A stretch of 12,902 bases of DNA from an uncultured Caryophanales bacterium (GCA_947303225.1 CAMYXG010000021.1:1-12902), one strand, 5' to 3'. Shown: positions 6,221-12,902, counted from the first letter of the stretch. Made by a program: numbers and translations. Notes: generated by a model from the letters alone, not told the origin.

Positions 6221-6769
6221 ATGGATATTTATAGTAAGAGTAGTACTCCAAAATTAAATAGTCCAGGGAATAATTATTATTATGATGGAGCTACGAGTTA
6301 TAAAGCAGCTGATATTGGAACAGTTCAATCTAGTGTAGAAAGTGAATTGAAGACGATGGAAGCTGATTTTTCTACTTCTATTACAAATTTTAAAAAGAAA
6401 GTGGAAGATTTAGATGTTAGTTTTGGAGAAAAATTTATTACAATTAATCAAAAAAAATTAGGTTTTGTTGATGTAGAAGCATTTACTTCATTGCTTGATA
6501 AATTAAAATCTTCTATTGATACAAGTATTTCTGATACGAATAGTTTTTTTTCTACTTGTTCTAGTGAGATTAGTACAATCAATCAATGGTTGAGTACTTT
6601 GGAGAGTAATGCTTCTAGTTATCATGCAGCTGAGTCTTCTTATCAAAGATATTCTGGAAAGACGGATAGTGATTCTATTAGTCAAGCTTCTCATTATCAA
6701 AGTATTATGAATCAATATCAAAAATTATCTGGTGATCCTACTAATCATGGTGAATGGATTAGGGAATAG
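6221..6769 (+). CDS. 182-aa helical protein, possible type VII secretion partner or substrate
   Basis: I do not recognise a named family. After a disordered-looking N-terminus (PKLNSPGNNYYYDGATSY), the protein reads as long amphipathic helices (about residues 35-150), rich in Ser, Lys, Asp and Thr. It has no signal peptide and no membrane segment. This resembles the WXG100/Lap-type helical proteins that accompany type VII substrates, though the length is greater and no WxG turn is visible; the closest is INQWLST. The start directly follows the DUF4176 stop, with AAGGAG (6206-6211) nine bases upstream inside that gene. A 12-base gap leads to the glucosaminidase gene. The organisation (small DUF4176 protein, small helical protein, large modular protein) is like an LXG effector operon. 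Functional assignment is inference from context. Confidence 0.8.
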   Translation: MDIYSKSSTPKLNSPGNNYYYDGATSYKAADIGTVQSSVESELKTMEADFSTSITNFKKKVEDLDVSFGEKFITINQKKLGFVDVEAFTSLLDKLKSSIDTSISDTNSFFSTCSSEISTINQWLSTLESNASSYHAAESSYQRYSGKTDSDSISQASHYQSIMNQYQKLSGDPTNHGEWIRE

Positions 6770-6781
6770 GGGGTATAGATT

Positions 6782-8809
6782 ATGGCAGAAAATGTTTTTA
6801 CAGGTGATGCATCTAATTATGCAGAAGGAGATGGAATGCTTGGTTTAAGCCAAGAACAAAGGGCTTTTGTAGAAGAAGTTGCATATTATGCGAATCAAGA
6901 GTATTCAAGGAGAAAAGCTGCTGGAGAAGATTGGGTTTTACCTTCTGTTTGTGTTTCTCAGGCATGTTTGGAGTCAGGATTTGGCTCTGCTACTACGGTT
7001 AATATCTTTGGAATTAAAGGAGCAGGTACTTCTGCTACTACTCAAGAGGAATATGTACCAGGACAGAAGACTACAATTGTAGATAGTTTTGTTTCTCATG
7101 GAACAATTGAAGAAGATGTTAAGGTTTATTATGATTTAATTTGTGGAACAGGAGCATATGAAGGTTGGGATATTTATAGTGCTGCAAGAAATAATGAAGA
7201 TGCTGCTGATGCTGTTCAACAAATTAGGAATGCTGGATATGCGACCTCTTCATCTTATTCACATGATGTTATTAGTATCATGGATCAATATAATATTAGA
7301 CAATTTGATACAGGTATTGCTGATTTTGATTATAATGAAGCTGGTTATCAAGAAGGTTGCGATATTTATGAAGATGCCGTAAAAATTATTACAGAAATGG
7401 AGCAATCCTATGAAAAAGCAGAAAATAGTATCAAAAGTGCTTGTGCATCTAAGCCAGCTGTTGACTATCAATCTATTATTCAATTTGAAAATATTAAGTC
7501 TATTATTCAAACATTGAAAGAATTGTTAGAAAAAACGAAAGTAATTGCGGATGAAGAAAAATATATAGCAGAACAATATGATGATGATGGTGGTGCTGGT
7601 CTTAATAGTTTTCAAGCTTCTGCGATGGCTACTACAGTACAGAATTATGCATTTGATAATATGGATGACTTCAAGAATATGGTATCTAGTTATCAAAATT
7701 CTAATTCTAATGAAGTCTTCTCTAACTGGCTTCAAAGTTATTCTTCAACAAATGGAATTGAGTCAAAAGTAGTAAATATGTCTCAGTATGAAAAAGCTAT
7801 AAAAGATAGTGGAGCAGTGTTATCCAGTGATTATGTAGTAAGTAAAGCATCTTTCTTATTAGCAGAAACTGCAACGGAAAAGACTGAGGAAAAAGAGCAG
7901 GAAAAGACAAAGACAAATACGAATACAAATACGAATACGAATACTTCTGGAAATAGTTCTGCTCAGTTCCGAGCAAGTGGTGGAACTGGTGGTGGAACTG
8001 GTGGTGTTGTTAGTGGTGGAGTTATTTCCTCTAATATTGAAACTCAATCTCGGAAAAAGATGCTTTCTGCTTTATTAGATAAAGATAAGAAGACTGATAC
8101 GAGCAAAGGTGATGATGATTCCTTATCAGAAGTTCTTGATTCTTCTGAAAAGCCAATTACAGAGACAGAAACAACAACTGCTACAGATACTTTGAAAACT
8201 ACAGAAACAGATACTACAAAAGCAGAGAATAGTACTGCTACAGTAACAGCTCCTACTACTAGTGAGAGTACAACAACTCATGGTAGTAGTACATTTACTG
8301 CTCAAACGACTACTACAAGTGAAAGTCAACCTGTAACATCTAGTACTGTTTATCCTTCGAGTAGTGAACCAGTTGCTTCGGAGACTAGTTTTCAAACAGA
8401 ACCGGCAACAGGAGAAGAAACTACTTCTTCAACTCCAGAACTTCCGATTGATTTAGATGATGAAGATCCTGTTGTTCCAGTTGATACGGATTCATATGAT
8501 AGTTCCGTTGGAGAGTCTACTATTCAAAAAGTTCCAAATGTTCCAAATATTTCTTCTTCTAGTCCTAAACAAAGTACTGGTAGTGCTGCAATTCCAGTTG
8601 TATTAGGACTTGGTGCCACTGCAGCAGTTGGTGGAGGAGCTGCTTATTATATTCACAAAAAACATCAGAATGAAGAATATGATGAGTATGATGATGAGGA
8701 GTATGATGAAGATTTTGTTCAAGATGATGATGTTGTTGTTCCAGAAGAAGATGATTTTGAAGAAAAAGCAATTCCAGAGTTAAATGATATTAACGATGGA
8801 AATATATAA
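6782..8809 (+). CDS. C-terminally anchored glucosaminidase-domain cell-wall hydrolase
   Basis: This 675-aa modular protein should cut peptidoglycan glycan strands. Residues about 22-175 form a glucosaminidase-type domain: VSQACLESGFG with catalytic Glu64, NIFGIK (74-79), then YYDLICG and an AA..IRNAGYATSSSYSHDVISIM repeat-like end typical of the family. Residues about 185-270 are helical (YEDAVKIITEMEQSYEKAENSIK) and WXG/LXG-like in character. From about 365 to 600 runs a Ser/Thr/Glu-rich low-complexity stalk, including a NT repeat and a Gly-rich patch. One membrane segment spans about 604-624 (IPVVLGLGATAAVGGGAAYYI), followed by HKKH and an acidic Asp/Glu/Tyr tail. The N-terminus (MAENVFTGDASNYAEGDG) is hydrophilic and not a Sec signal. 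For the enzyme to reach the wall, the N-terminal 600 residues must be exported by another route, and the operon suggests type VII-like export. Domain identity is strong; export route is inference. Confidence 0.9.
   Translation: MAENVFTGDASNYAEGDGMLGLSQEQRAFVEEVAYYANQEYSRRKAAGEDWVLPSVCVSQACLESGFGSATTVNIFGIKGAGTSATTQEEYVPGQKTTIVDSFVSHGTIEEDVKVYYDLICGTGAYEGWDIYSAARNNEDAADAVQQIRNAGYATSSSYSHDVISIMDQYNIRQFDTGIADFDYNEAGYQEGCDIYEDAVKIITEMEQSYEKAENSIKSACASKPAVDYQSIIQFENIKSIIQTLKELLEKTKVIADEEKYIAEQYDDDGGAGLNSFQASAMATTVQNYAFDNMDDFKNMVSSYQNSNSNEVFSNWLQSYSSTNGIESKVVNMSQYEKAIKDSGAVLSSDYVVSKASFLLAETATEKTEEKEQEKTKTNTNTNTNTNTSGNSSAQFRASGGTGGGTGGVVSGGVISSNIETQSRKKMLSALLDKDKKTDTSKGDDDSLSEVLDSSEKPITETETTTATDTLKTTETDTTKAENSTATVTAPTTSESTTTHGSSTFTAQTTTTSESQPVTSSTVYPSSSEPVASETSFQTEPATGEETTSSTPELPIDLDDEDPVVPVDTDSYDSSVGESTIQKVPNVPNISSSSPKQSTGSAAIPVVLGLGATAAVGGGAAYYIHKKHQNEEYDEYDDEEYDEDFVQDDDVVVPEEDDFEEKAIPELNDINDGNI
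7916..7945 (+). repeat. Hexanucleotide tandem repeat encoding (Asn-Thr)5
   Basis: Five near-identical copies of AATACN (mostly AATACG) encode residues 379-388 of the glucosaminidase protein, at the start of its Ser/Thr-rich stalk. Gain or loss of a unit would keep the frame and only change stalk length. Confidence 0.8.
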
Positions 8810-8850
8810 AAAAAGTAAGTACTTTCAAACTAGAAAGTATTTACTTTTTT
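8809..8850. terminator. Bidirectional terminator between convergent genes
   Basis: A 17-bp stem (8809-8825 with 8834-8850, one G-T wobble) surrounds an 8-base loop and has A's on the left and T's on the right, so it can act on both strands. It overlaps the last base of the plus-strand TAA and contains the whole TAA of the minus-strand gene (8841-8843). Confidence 0.9.
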
Positions 8851-9161
8851 AATGGCATTTTTTCTCCTACTTTTAAGTATTTAGCTGTATTTAGTGGTAG
8901 AAAATAGACATTATATGCTTTTCTTTTTAAAATTCTTCTTTCTGTTTTTACATTTTCATATAAAGCAATAATTATTTCATCTTTATTTGTAAAGCAAATA
9001 TCTACTTTTTGTAAAAAAAAGTCAGTGCTGGCAAATTTTTTTTTGGGTAGTTTGATTCCTTTTTCAAGTATTTCCCATTGAAAGCGAATTGTTTTTAAAC
9101 GGTCTTTCCAATTCGTATATTCTTCTATTATTATTTTTTTATTTTTAATCTTTAGAAACAT
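8841..9161 (-). CDS. Small DUF192-like protein
   Basis: This 106-aa soluble protein is the only minus-strand gene in view. The pattern resembles DUF192: RLKTIRFQWEILEKGIKLP, then a STDFFLQKVDICFTNKDEIIIALYENV core like the family's 'fxMxxpLDixFlxkxxxVv' segment, and an end YFLPLNTAKYLKVGEKM like 'elpxgtaxxlxlkxGdxl'. It has no signal peptide, whereas many DUF192 proteins are exported. The match is from pattern memory and is only moderate; function in the family is unknown. The start (9161) has GGTGAT upstream, and an extended -10 lies about 16 bases before it. It converges on the glucosaminidase gene and diverges from yebC. Confidence 0.75.
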   Translation of the reverse strand: MFLKIKNKKIIIEEYTNWKDRLKTIRFQWEILEKGIKLPKKKFASTDFFLQKVDICFTNKDEIIIALYENVKTERRILKRKAYNVYFLPLNTAKYLKVGEKMPLKK

Positions 9162-9176
9162 TTTATCACCATTGTT

Positions 9177-9185
9177 ATTATAACA
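9177..9185 (-). promoter_or_regulatory. Extended -10 promoter of the DUF192-like gene
   Basis: On the minus strand, TATAAT (complement of 9177-9182) is preceded by TGT, forming TGTTATAAT. No good -35 hexamer is found at 16-18 bp, as is usual for extended -10 promoters. Confidence 0.6.
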
Positions 9186-9223
9186 TCAATTTTATTTTAA
9201 TACTTTAAAAGTAATATAAAATA

Positions 9224-9232
9224 TGATAAAAT
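9224..9232 (+). promoter_or_regulatory. Extended -10 promoter of yebC
   Basis: TGATAAAAT (TGn plus TAAAAT at 9227-9232) lies 22 bases before the yebC start. The upstream -35 region is only AT-rich. It is back to back with the minus-strand promoter at 9177-9185. Confidence 0.5.
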
Positions 9233-9254
9233 AATACTGTTTGGAGGTGTTTGT

Positions 9255-9977
9255 ATGAGTGGACATTCAAAATGGGCTACGATACATAGAAAAAAAGGTC
9301 TTATTGATCAACAACGTGGAAAAGTTTTTCAAAAATTAGCAAAAGAAATTATGGTTGCTGCGAAAGGTGGAAGCCCGGATCCTGCTCAAAACGCCGCATT
9401 GCGTTTAGCAGTTGATAAGGCTAAAGCTCAAAATATGCCAAAAGATAATATTCAAAAGGCAATTGAAAAAGCTACAGGTGGAACAGATGGAGCAAACTAT
9501 GAAACTATTCGTTATGAAGGATATGGGCATGGTGGAGTTGCTTTTATGGTTGATTGTTTAACAGATAATAGGAATCGTACAGCATCACAAGTACGTAGTA
9601 CTTTTACTAAAGCAGGAGGAAATTTAGGTACAGATGGTTCTGTTAGTTATATGTTTGAAAGACGTGGATCTATTGTTATTCCTGCTGAATATGATGAGGA
9701 TACGATGATGATGACGGCATTAGATGCTGGTGCAGAAGATTTTGAAAAAGTAGAAGATACTTATGTAATTTCTACTGATCAAGCAACTTTCACAACTGTT
9801 CGTGATGCATTAGAGGCAGCAGATGTAAAAGAGTTTTTAGAATGTGAGTTAACTTATGTTCCTACAATGGAAGTTGAACTAGATGATGAGGGACAAGAAA
9901 AAGTTATGAAATTAGTTGAAAATTTAGAAGATTTAGATGATGTACAAGATGTTTATTATAATTTGAAAGAAAATTAA
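9255..9977 (+). CDS. yebC: YebC/PmpR family regulator
   Basis: The 240-aa protein is a full-length YebC family member. The N-terminus MSGHSKWATIHRKKGLIDQQRGKVFQKLAKEI is the family hallmark, followed by GGSPDPAQNAALRLAVDKAKAQNMPKDNIQKAI, then YEGYGHGGVAFMVDCLTDNRNRT and GGNLGTDGSVSYMFERRG. The family has long been annotated as DNA-binding transcription regulators. More recent work ties family members to translation, helping ribosomes at difficult proline-containing stretches. I cannot tell from this sequence which role applies here. The start has a strong GGAGGTG site. It appears to be a single-gene unit between its own promoter and a hairpin terminator. Confidence 0.96.
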   Translation: MSGHSKWATIHRKKGLIDQQRGKVFQKLAKEIMVAAKGGSPDPAQNAALRLAVDKAKAQNMPKDNIQKAIEKATGGTDGANYETIRYEGYGHGGVAFMVDCLTDNRNRTASQVRSTFTKAGGNLGTDGSVSYMFERRGSIVIPAEYDEDTMMMTALDAGAEDFEKVEDTYVISTDQATFTTVRDALEAADVKEFLECELTYVPTMEVELDDEGQEKVMKLVENLEDLDDVQDVYYNLKEN

Positions 9978-9999
9978 AAAGTTGTATTTGCAACTTTTT
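9976..9999 (+). terminator. Intrinsic terminator of yebC
   Basis: AAAAAGTTG (9976-9984) pairs with CAACTTTTT (9991-9999) around a 6-base loop. The stem overlaps the yebC TAA. Confidence 0.85.
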
Positions 10000-10018
10000 A
10001 TTTTAAAGGGTGGATAGT

Positions 10019-10558
10019 ATGAAAGAAGATGTTCTAGCAAAAATAAATAAAGAGATAAAAATTGATTTAAATGAAGCAAGTTTTATTTCTATGAAATGTC
10101 GTAACAAATTATTAAAAATGTTTTGTGAAGAATTCTCTGTTGATTTAGATATTTCAAATTATCAAAATGTTGATTTAAAGATTTTAGATGATTATACTTT
10201 TTTGTATCGAGAAGATTCTTATACTTCTAGTGAAAAGATATCTAGTATAGATGAATTAGAAGAGAAGTTTTCAAAGTTTCAAGAAAGAGCAAATACTTTA
10301 ATTAAGAAAAAAGAGATAGATTTTCAAAATAAGAGTAATTGGAATAATATTAGTAATTTAATTATTATTCTTTGTATTCTTATTGGAATGATTGGAATCG
10401 GAATATTGGTTATTCATTCATTCTTTATGGGAGACTATTATAATTGTTTATGGTTCATTGTATTTATTGTACCAGCTGTTGTTCCTAGAATGAAGGATTC
10501 TTTATCGAATCGTTTTGTTCAGGCAAAGAGATATTTGAAGAGTTTATTTAAAAAGTAA
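10019..10558 (+). CDS. Unknown small membrane protein, two C-terminal segments
   Basis: I do not recognise this protein. From the ATG at 10019 it has 179 residues. The N-terminal part, about 110 residues, is charged and reads as helical or mixed (SSIDELEEKFSKFQERANTLIKKKE looks coiled-coil). Two hydrophobic segments follow, LIIILCILIGMIGIGILVI and CLWFIVFIVPAVVP, joined by a short loop, and a basic tail (RFVQAKRYLKSLFKK). Both ends are predicted cytoplasmic. An in-frame GTG at 10010 would add three residues, but AAAGGGTGG lies at good spacing for 10019 and would be destroyed as a binding site for 10010. Position after the yebC terminator gives no functional hint. Confidence 0.8.
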   Translation: MKEDVLAKINKEIKIDLNEASFISMKCRNKLLKMFCEEFSVDLDISNYQNVDLKILDDYTFLYREDSYTSSEKISSIDELEEKFSKFQERANTLIKKKEIDFQNKSNWNNISNLIIILCILIGMIGIGILVIHSFFMGDYYNCLWFIVFIVPAVVPRMKDSLSNRFVQAKRYLKSLFKK

Positions 10559-10567
10559 ATTCTTTTT
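10550..10567 (+). terminator. Weak possible terminator
   Basis: AAAAAG (10550-10555) can pair with CTTTTT (10562-10567) around a 6-base loop containing the end of the TAA stop. The stem has one G-C pair, so it is weak; I include it because other terminators here also overlap stop codons. Confidence 0.35.
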
Positions 10568-10569
10568 AT

Positions 10570-10598
10570 TTGTTATTATTTTTTGAATATAGTATAAT
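10570..10598 (+). promoter_or_regulatory. Promoter of the acyl-CoA ligase-like gene
   Basis: TTGTTA (10570-10575) lies 17 bp from a perfect TATAAT (10593-10598), 18 bases before the chosen ATG at 10616. Confidence 0.7.
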
Positions 10599-10615
10599 AG
10601 TGGAAGGTGAGTTTT

Positions 10616-12457
10616 ATGAAAAGTATTAAAGCCCCATGGCGTAAGTTTTATGGAGATGAAAAGGAACATTTAGAGTATCCTGATTTTTCTGCTTATAAAT
10701 TGATTGAATATACTGCTAGTAAGCATTTGAATAATATTAGTTATAATTATTATGGTAATAAGAAAACTTATCATGAATTTTTAAAACAAATTGATGAAGT
10801 AGCACGTAGTATGAAAGCTATTGGAGTAAAACATAAGGATGTTGTTAGTATCTGTATGCCTAATACACCTGAAGGTATTATTTCTTTTTATGCAGCTAAT
10901 AAGATAGGTGCTATTGCTTCTATGATTCATCCATTATCTGCTGAAAATGAAATTAAACATTATTTAAATATTTCTAAAACAGAATGGTTTATAACAGTAG
11001 ATTTTACGATGAGTAAAGTAGATAAGATTATTGATGATACTAAAGTAAAAAAAGTAATTGTTGTAGGGGTAGGAGAGTCTATGCCAACACTTATTAAATC
11101 TTTATATGCAGCAAAGACAATGCCTCAGACAATAAAATCTTTTCGACCAATCAATTATCTAAATAATGAAGTATTTGATAAAAATAATAAAAAAATTAGT
11201 TGGAAAGATTTCATTAAATTAGGAAAAGATTATACAAAAGAGATTGATGATGATTTTAAGGGAAAAGATATTGCAGCAATTCTTTATTCTGGAGGTACTA
11301 CTGGTACTCCTAAGGGAGTTAAACTTACTAATTTAAACTTAAATGCTTCTGCTATGCAAAATTTTGAGCATGTAGCATGTTTAAGAGATAAAGATAAAGT
11401 ACTAGCTATTATGCCGATATTCCATGGATTTGGATTATCTGTGTGTATTCATTGTGTTCAATATTTTGGAGGGACTAGTATTTTACTTCCTCAGTTTAAT
11501 GCTAAGACTTTTGATAAAATTGTAAAAAAATATGAGCCAAATGTTATTGTTGGAGTACCAACATTATTTGAAGCAATGACTCAAAATAAGAATTTTAATC
11601 ATATGAAATTAGATTATTTAACTTGTGTCATTTCTGGAGGAGATTCTTTGTCTGTTGAATTAAAGAAAAAATTTGATGCTTGGCTTGAAAAACATCATTC
11701 TCCAACTACTATTCGTGAAGGATATGGTCTTACGGAATGTTGTGCAGCAAGTTGCTTTACTCCATTAAATAATTATCGGGAAGGTAGTATTGGGATTCCT
11801 TATCCGGATACTTATTATAAGATTGTAGAAGATGGAACGGAGAGAGAAGTTCCTTATGGAGAAGAAGGGGAAATTGTTATTACAGGTCCTACTGTAATGG
11901 CAGGATATATCAGAAATAGAAAAGAGACAAAACAAACTCTAAGAAAACATAAAGATGGAAGAATATGGTTACATACTGGGGATCAAGGATTAATGGATCA
12001 AGATGGTTTTGTTTATTTTAAAGGAAGATTAAAGAGAATGATTATTACATCTGGATATTGTGTTTATCCGAATAATATTGAAAATGTTATTGATTCTCAT
12101 CCTGATGTACGTATGAGTTGTGTGATTGGTATTCCTCATCCTTATAAAGTTACCGTTGCGAAAGCATTTATTGTCTTAAAAGATGGAGTCATGAAGTCAG
12201 ATGAATTATTAACTTCTATTAAAGAGTTAGTAGAAAAGAATTTAGCTAGATTTTCTTGGCCATATGATTATGAATTTAGAGATGAACTACCTAAAACATT
12301 AGTAGGAAAAATTGCTTATAATGTACTTATTCATGAAGAAGAAATGAAGAATCAAAATAAAAAGTTTTCTGCTAGTGAAGATTTATTAGAACAAGTAGAT
12401 GATGAAGAGGGTAGTGATGAATTAATTAAAAAGATTCAAACAGATAAAGAAGATTGA
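10616..12457 (+). CDS. AMP-forming acyl-CoA synthetase-like enzyme (ANL superfamily)
   Basis: Enzymes of this class activate a carboxylate with ATP to an acyl-AMP and usually pass it to CoA. The 613-aa protein has the AMP-binding loop SGGTTGTPKG (residues 225-234), GYGLTE (369-374, Glu374 binds Mg-ATP), the ribose-binding Asp456 (LHTGD), Arg471 in the hinge (KGRLKRMI), and the C-terminal-domain lysine Lys565 (KTLVGKIAY) needed for adenylation. All key residues are intact. No membrane segment is clear. The last 40 or so residues form a charged, mostly acidic tail not typical of the family. The start at 10616 follows AAGGTG by six bases; an in-frame GTG at 10607 overlaps that site. Long-chain fatty acid is the default substrate guess, but no acyl carrier or lipid genes are adjacent. 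The gene stands alone between a promoter and a terminator. Confidence 0.92.
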   Translation: MKSIKAPWRKFYGDEKEHLEYPDFSAYKLIEYTASKHLNNISYNYYGNKKTYHEFLKQIDEVARSMKAIGVKHKDVVSICMPNTPEGIISFYAANKIGAIASMIHPLSAENEIKHYLNISKTEWFITVDFTMSKVDKIIDDTKVKKVIVVGVGESMPTLIKSLYAAKTMPQTIKSFRPINYLNNEVFDKNNKKISWKDFIKLGKDYTKEIDDDFKGKDIAAILYSGGTTGTPKGVKLTNLNLNASAMQNFEHVACLRDKDKVLAIMPIFHGFGLSVCIHCVQYFGGTSILLPQFNAKTFDKIVKKYEPNVIVGVPTLFEAMTQNKNFNHMKLDYLTCVISGGDSLSVELKKKFDAWLEKHHSPTTIREGYGLTECCAASCFTPLNNYREGSIGIPYPDTYYKIVEDGTEREVPYGEEGEIVITGPTVMAGYIRNRKETKQTLRKHKDGRIWLHTGDQGLMDQDGFVYFKGRLKRMIITSGYCVYPNNIENVIDSHPDVRMSCVIGIPHPYKVTVAKAFIVLKDGVMKSDELLTSIKELVEKNLARFSWPYDYEFRDELPKTLVGKIAYNVLIHEEEMKNQNKKFSASEDLLEQVDDEEGSDELIKKIQTDKED

Positions 12458-12460
12458 TAT

Positions 12461-12486
12461 AAAAAGTAGAATATTTTCTACTTTTT
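12461..12486 (+). terminator. Intrinsic terminator of the acyl-CoA ligase-like gene
   Basis: AAAAAGTAGAA (12461-12471) pairs perfectly with TTCTACTTTTT (12476-12486) around a 4-base loop, three bases after the TGA stop; the T run ends the right arm. Confidence 0.88.
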
Positions 12487-12489
12487 CTT

Positions 12490-12518
12490 TTGTATAGTTT
12501 TATGTTATATGGTATACT
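12490..12518 (+). promoter_or_regulatory. Promoter of the 3' surface-protein gene
   Basis: TTGTAT (12490-12495) lies 17 bp from TATACT (12513-12518), which is preceded by TGG, giving an extended -10. It is 22 bases before the ATG at 12541. Confidence 0.65.
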
Positions 12519-12540
12519 AATGATATAAGAGGATAAGAGT

Positions 12541-12902
12541 ATGAGAAGATTACGTTTTTTCTATCGAAGATTTAAGTTTAATCGAAAGAAGTCACATTTT
12601 CTTGGACTTTTGTTTTTGTTGTGTCTTGGAGTTTCTATTGGATATGCCTTTTTAACAACAACATTAAGTATTGATGGAGCAGTTAACGTAGCTAGTTCTA
12701 GATGGGATATTCATTTTGAAAATGTTGAAGTAAAAGAAGGTAGTGTAGAAGCAACTACTTCTCCTACCATAACTGATAATACGAGTATTGCTTTTTCTAC
12801 TATTTTAAATAATCCAGGAGATTTCTATGAATTTAATGTCGATTTAATAAATGATGGTACATATGATGCTAAATTAGATTCCATAGAAATTACTCCAACT
12901 CT
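12541..12902 (+). CDS. Secreted or surface protein, SipW/TasA-like N-terminus (partial)
   Basis: The gene starts at 12541 with AAGAGGA upstream and stays open to the window end (120 codons seen); the 3' part is missing. The N-terminus is very basic (MRRLRFFYRRFKFNRKKSH), then a hydrophobic segment LGLLFLLCLGVSIGYAFLTTTLSI (about residues 21-44), a signal peptide or signal anchor. The exported part begins IDGAVNVASSRWDIHFENV and continues with a predicted beta-rich stretch containing NNPGDFYEFNVDLINDGTYDAKL. The GYAFLTTTLSIDGA feature and the 'PGD...V...N.GT.DA' pattern resemble SipW-processed, TasA/camelysin-like and other beta-sandwich surface proteins common in gut Bacillota. No SipW-type peptidase or sortase is in view. 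Export is well supported; family is tentative. Confidence 0.8.
   Translation, partial: MRRLRFFYRRFKFNRKKSHFLGLLFLLCLGVSIGYAFLTTTLSIDGAVNVASSRWDIHFENVEVKEGSVEATTSPTITDNTSIAFSTILNNPGDFYEFNVDLINDGTYDAKLDSIEITPT

Noticed and set aside
6221..6769. Classic WXG100 protein
   Set aside because: It is nearly twice the usual length and has no WxG turn, so I keep it only as a helical protein in a type VII-like context.
7979..8026. CRISPR-like or direct repeat array in the Gly-rich patch
   Set aside because: The repeated GGTGG motifs are in-frame glycine codons of a low-complexity linker, with no spacers and no repeat of adequate length.
8126..8395. Minus-strand open frame in the Ser/Thr stalk region
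   Set aside because: Its Ser/Cys/Arg-rich translation mirrors the repetitive Thr/Ser codons of the plus-strand gene; no start signal is present.

Overview
The window is AT-rich, tightly packed bacterial DNA, almost all coding and mostly on the + strand. Genes are separated by small AT-rich hairpin terminators and sigma-A-type promoters, often with an extended -10 (TGn). The order L21 - Prp - L27 - (one gene) - Obg, an L27 with a Prp-cleaved N-terminal extension, and a DUF4176 protein beside a peptidoglycan hydrolase all point to the Bacillota, probably an AT-rich gut Bacilli lineage (RF39/Erysipelotrichales-like; this placement is inference). TAA, TAG and TGA all end genes, so TGA does not encode Trp as in mycoplasmas.

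Positions 1-1039 hold a ribosomal operon: a -10 box, a structured leader of the L21 type, rplU, prp and rpmA, closed by a hairpin terminator. rplU has an in-frame TAG (318-320) at a position normally held by Lys. The conserved C-terminal third continues in the same frame to a TAA at 402-404. Prp lacks a Shine-Dalgarno sequence and starts two bases after that TAA, so its translation probably depends on ribosomes that finish L21.

Positions 1058-2269 hold an unrecognised 403-aa protein with an HENRH zinc-protease-like motif. It sits where Bacillus has spo0B. Obg follows with its own promoter, then an endonuclease/exonuclease/phosphatase-fold protein and an orphan Rossmann (SAM-binding-like) protein. 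These three form a probable operon (2260-5023).

Positions 5005-5884 are a single-gene unit encoding an HPt-receiver fusion with no output domain.

Positions 5894-8850 are the most distinctive part: a three-gene operon of a DUF4176 protein, a 182-aa helical protein, and a 675-aa protein. The last has an N-terminal glucosaminidase domain, an internal helical region, a long Ser/Thr-rich stalk, one C-terminal membrane segment and an acidic tail, but no N-terminal signal peptide. It looks like a type VII (ESX/LXG)-type export locus adapted to place a cell-wall hydrolase outside the cell. No secretion ATPase is in view.

Positions 8809-12902 hold a minus-strand DUF192-like small protein sharing a bidirectional terminator with the operon before it, YebC, a two-membrane-segment orphan, an AMP-forming acyl-CoA ligase-like enzyme, and the start of a secreted or surface protein of the SipW/TasA-like type, cut by the window end. 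There is no tRNA, rRNA, insertion sequence or CRISPR array, and no gene-free stretch above 300 bases.
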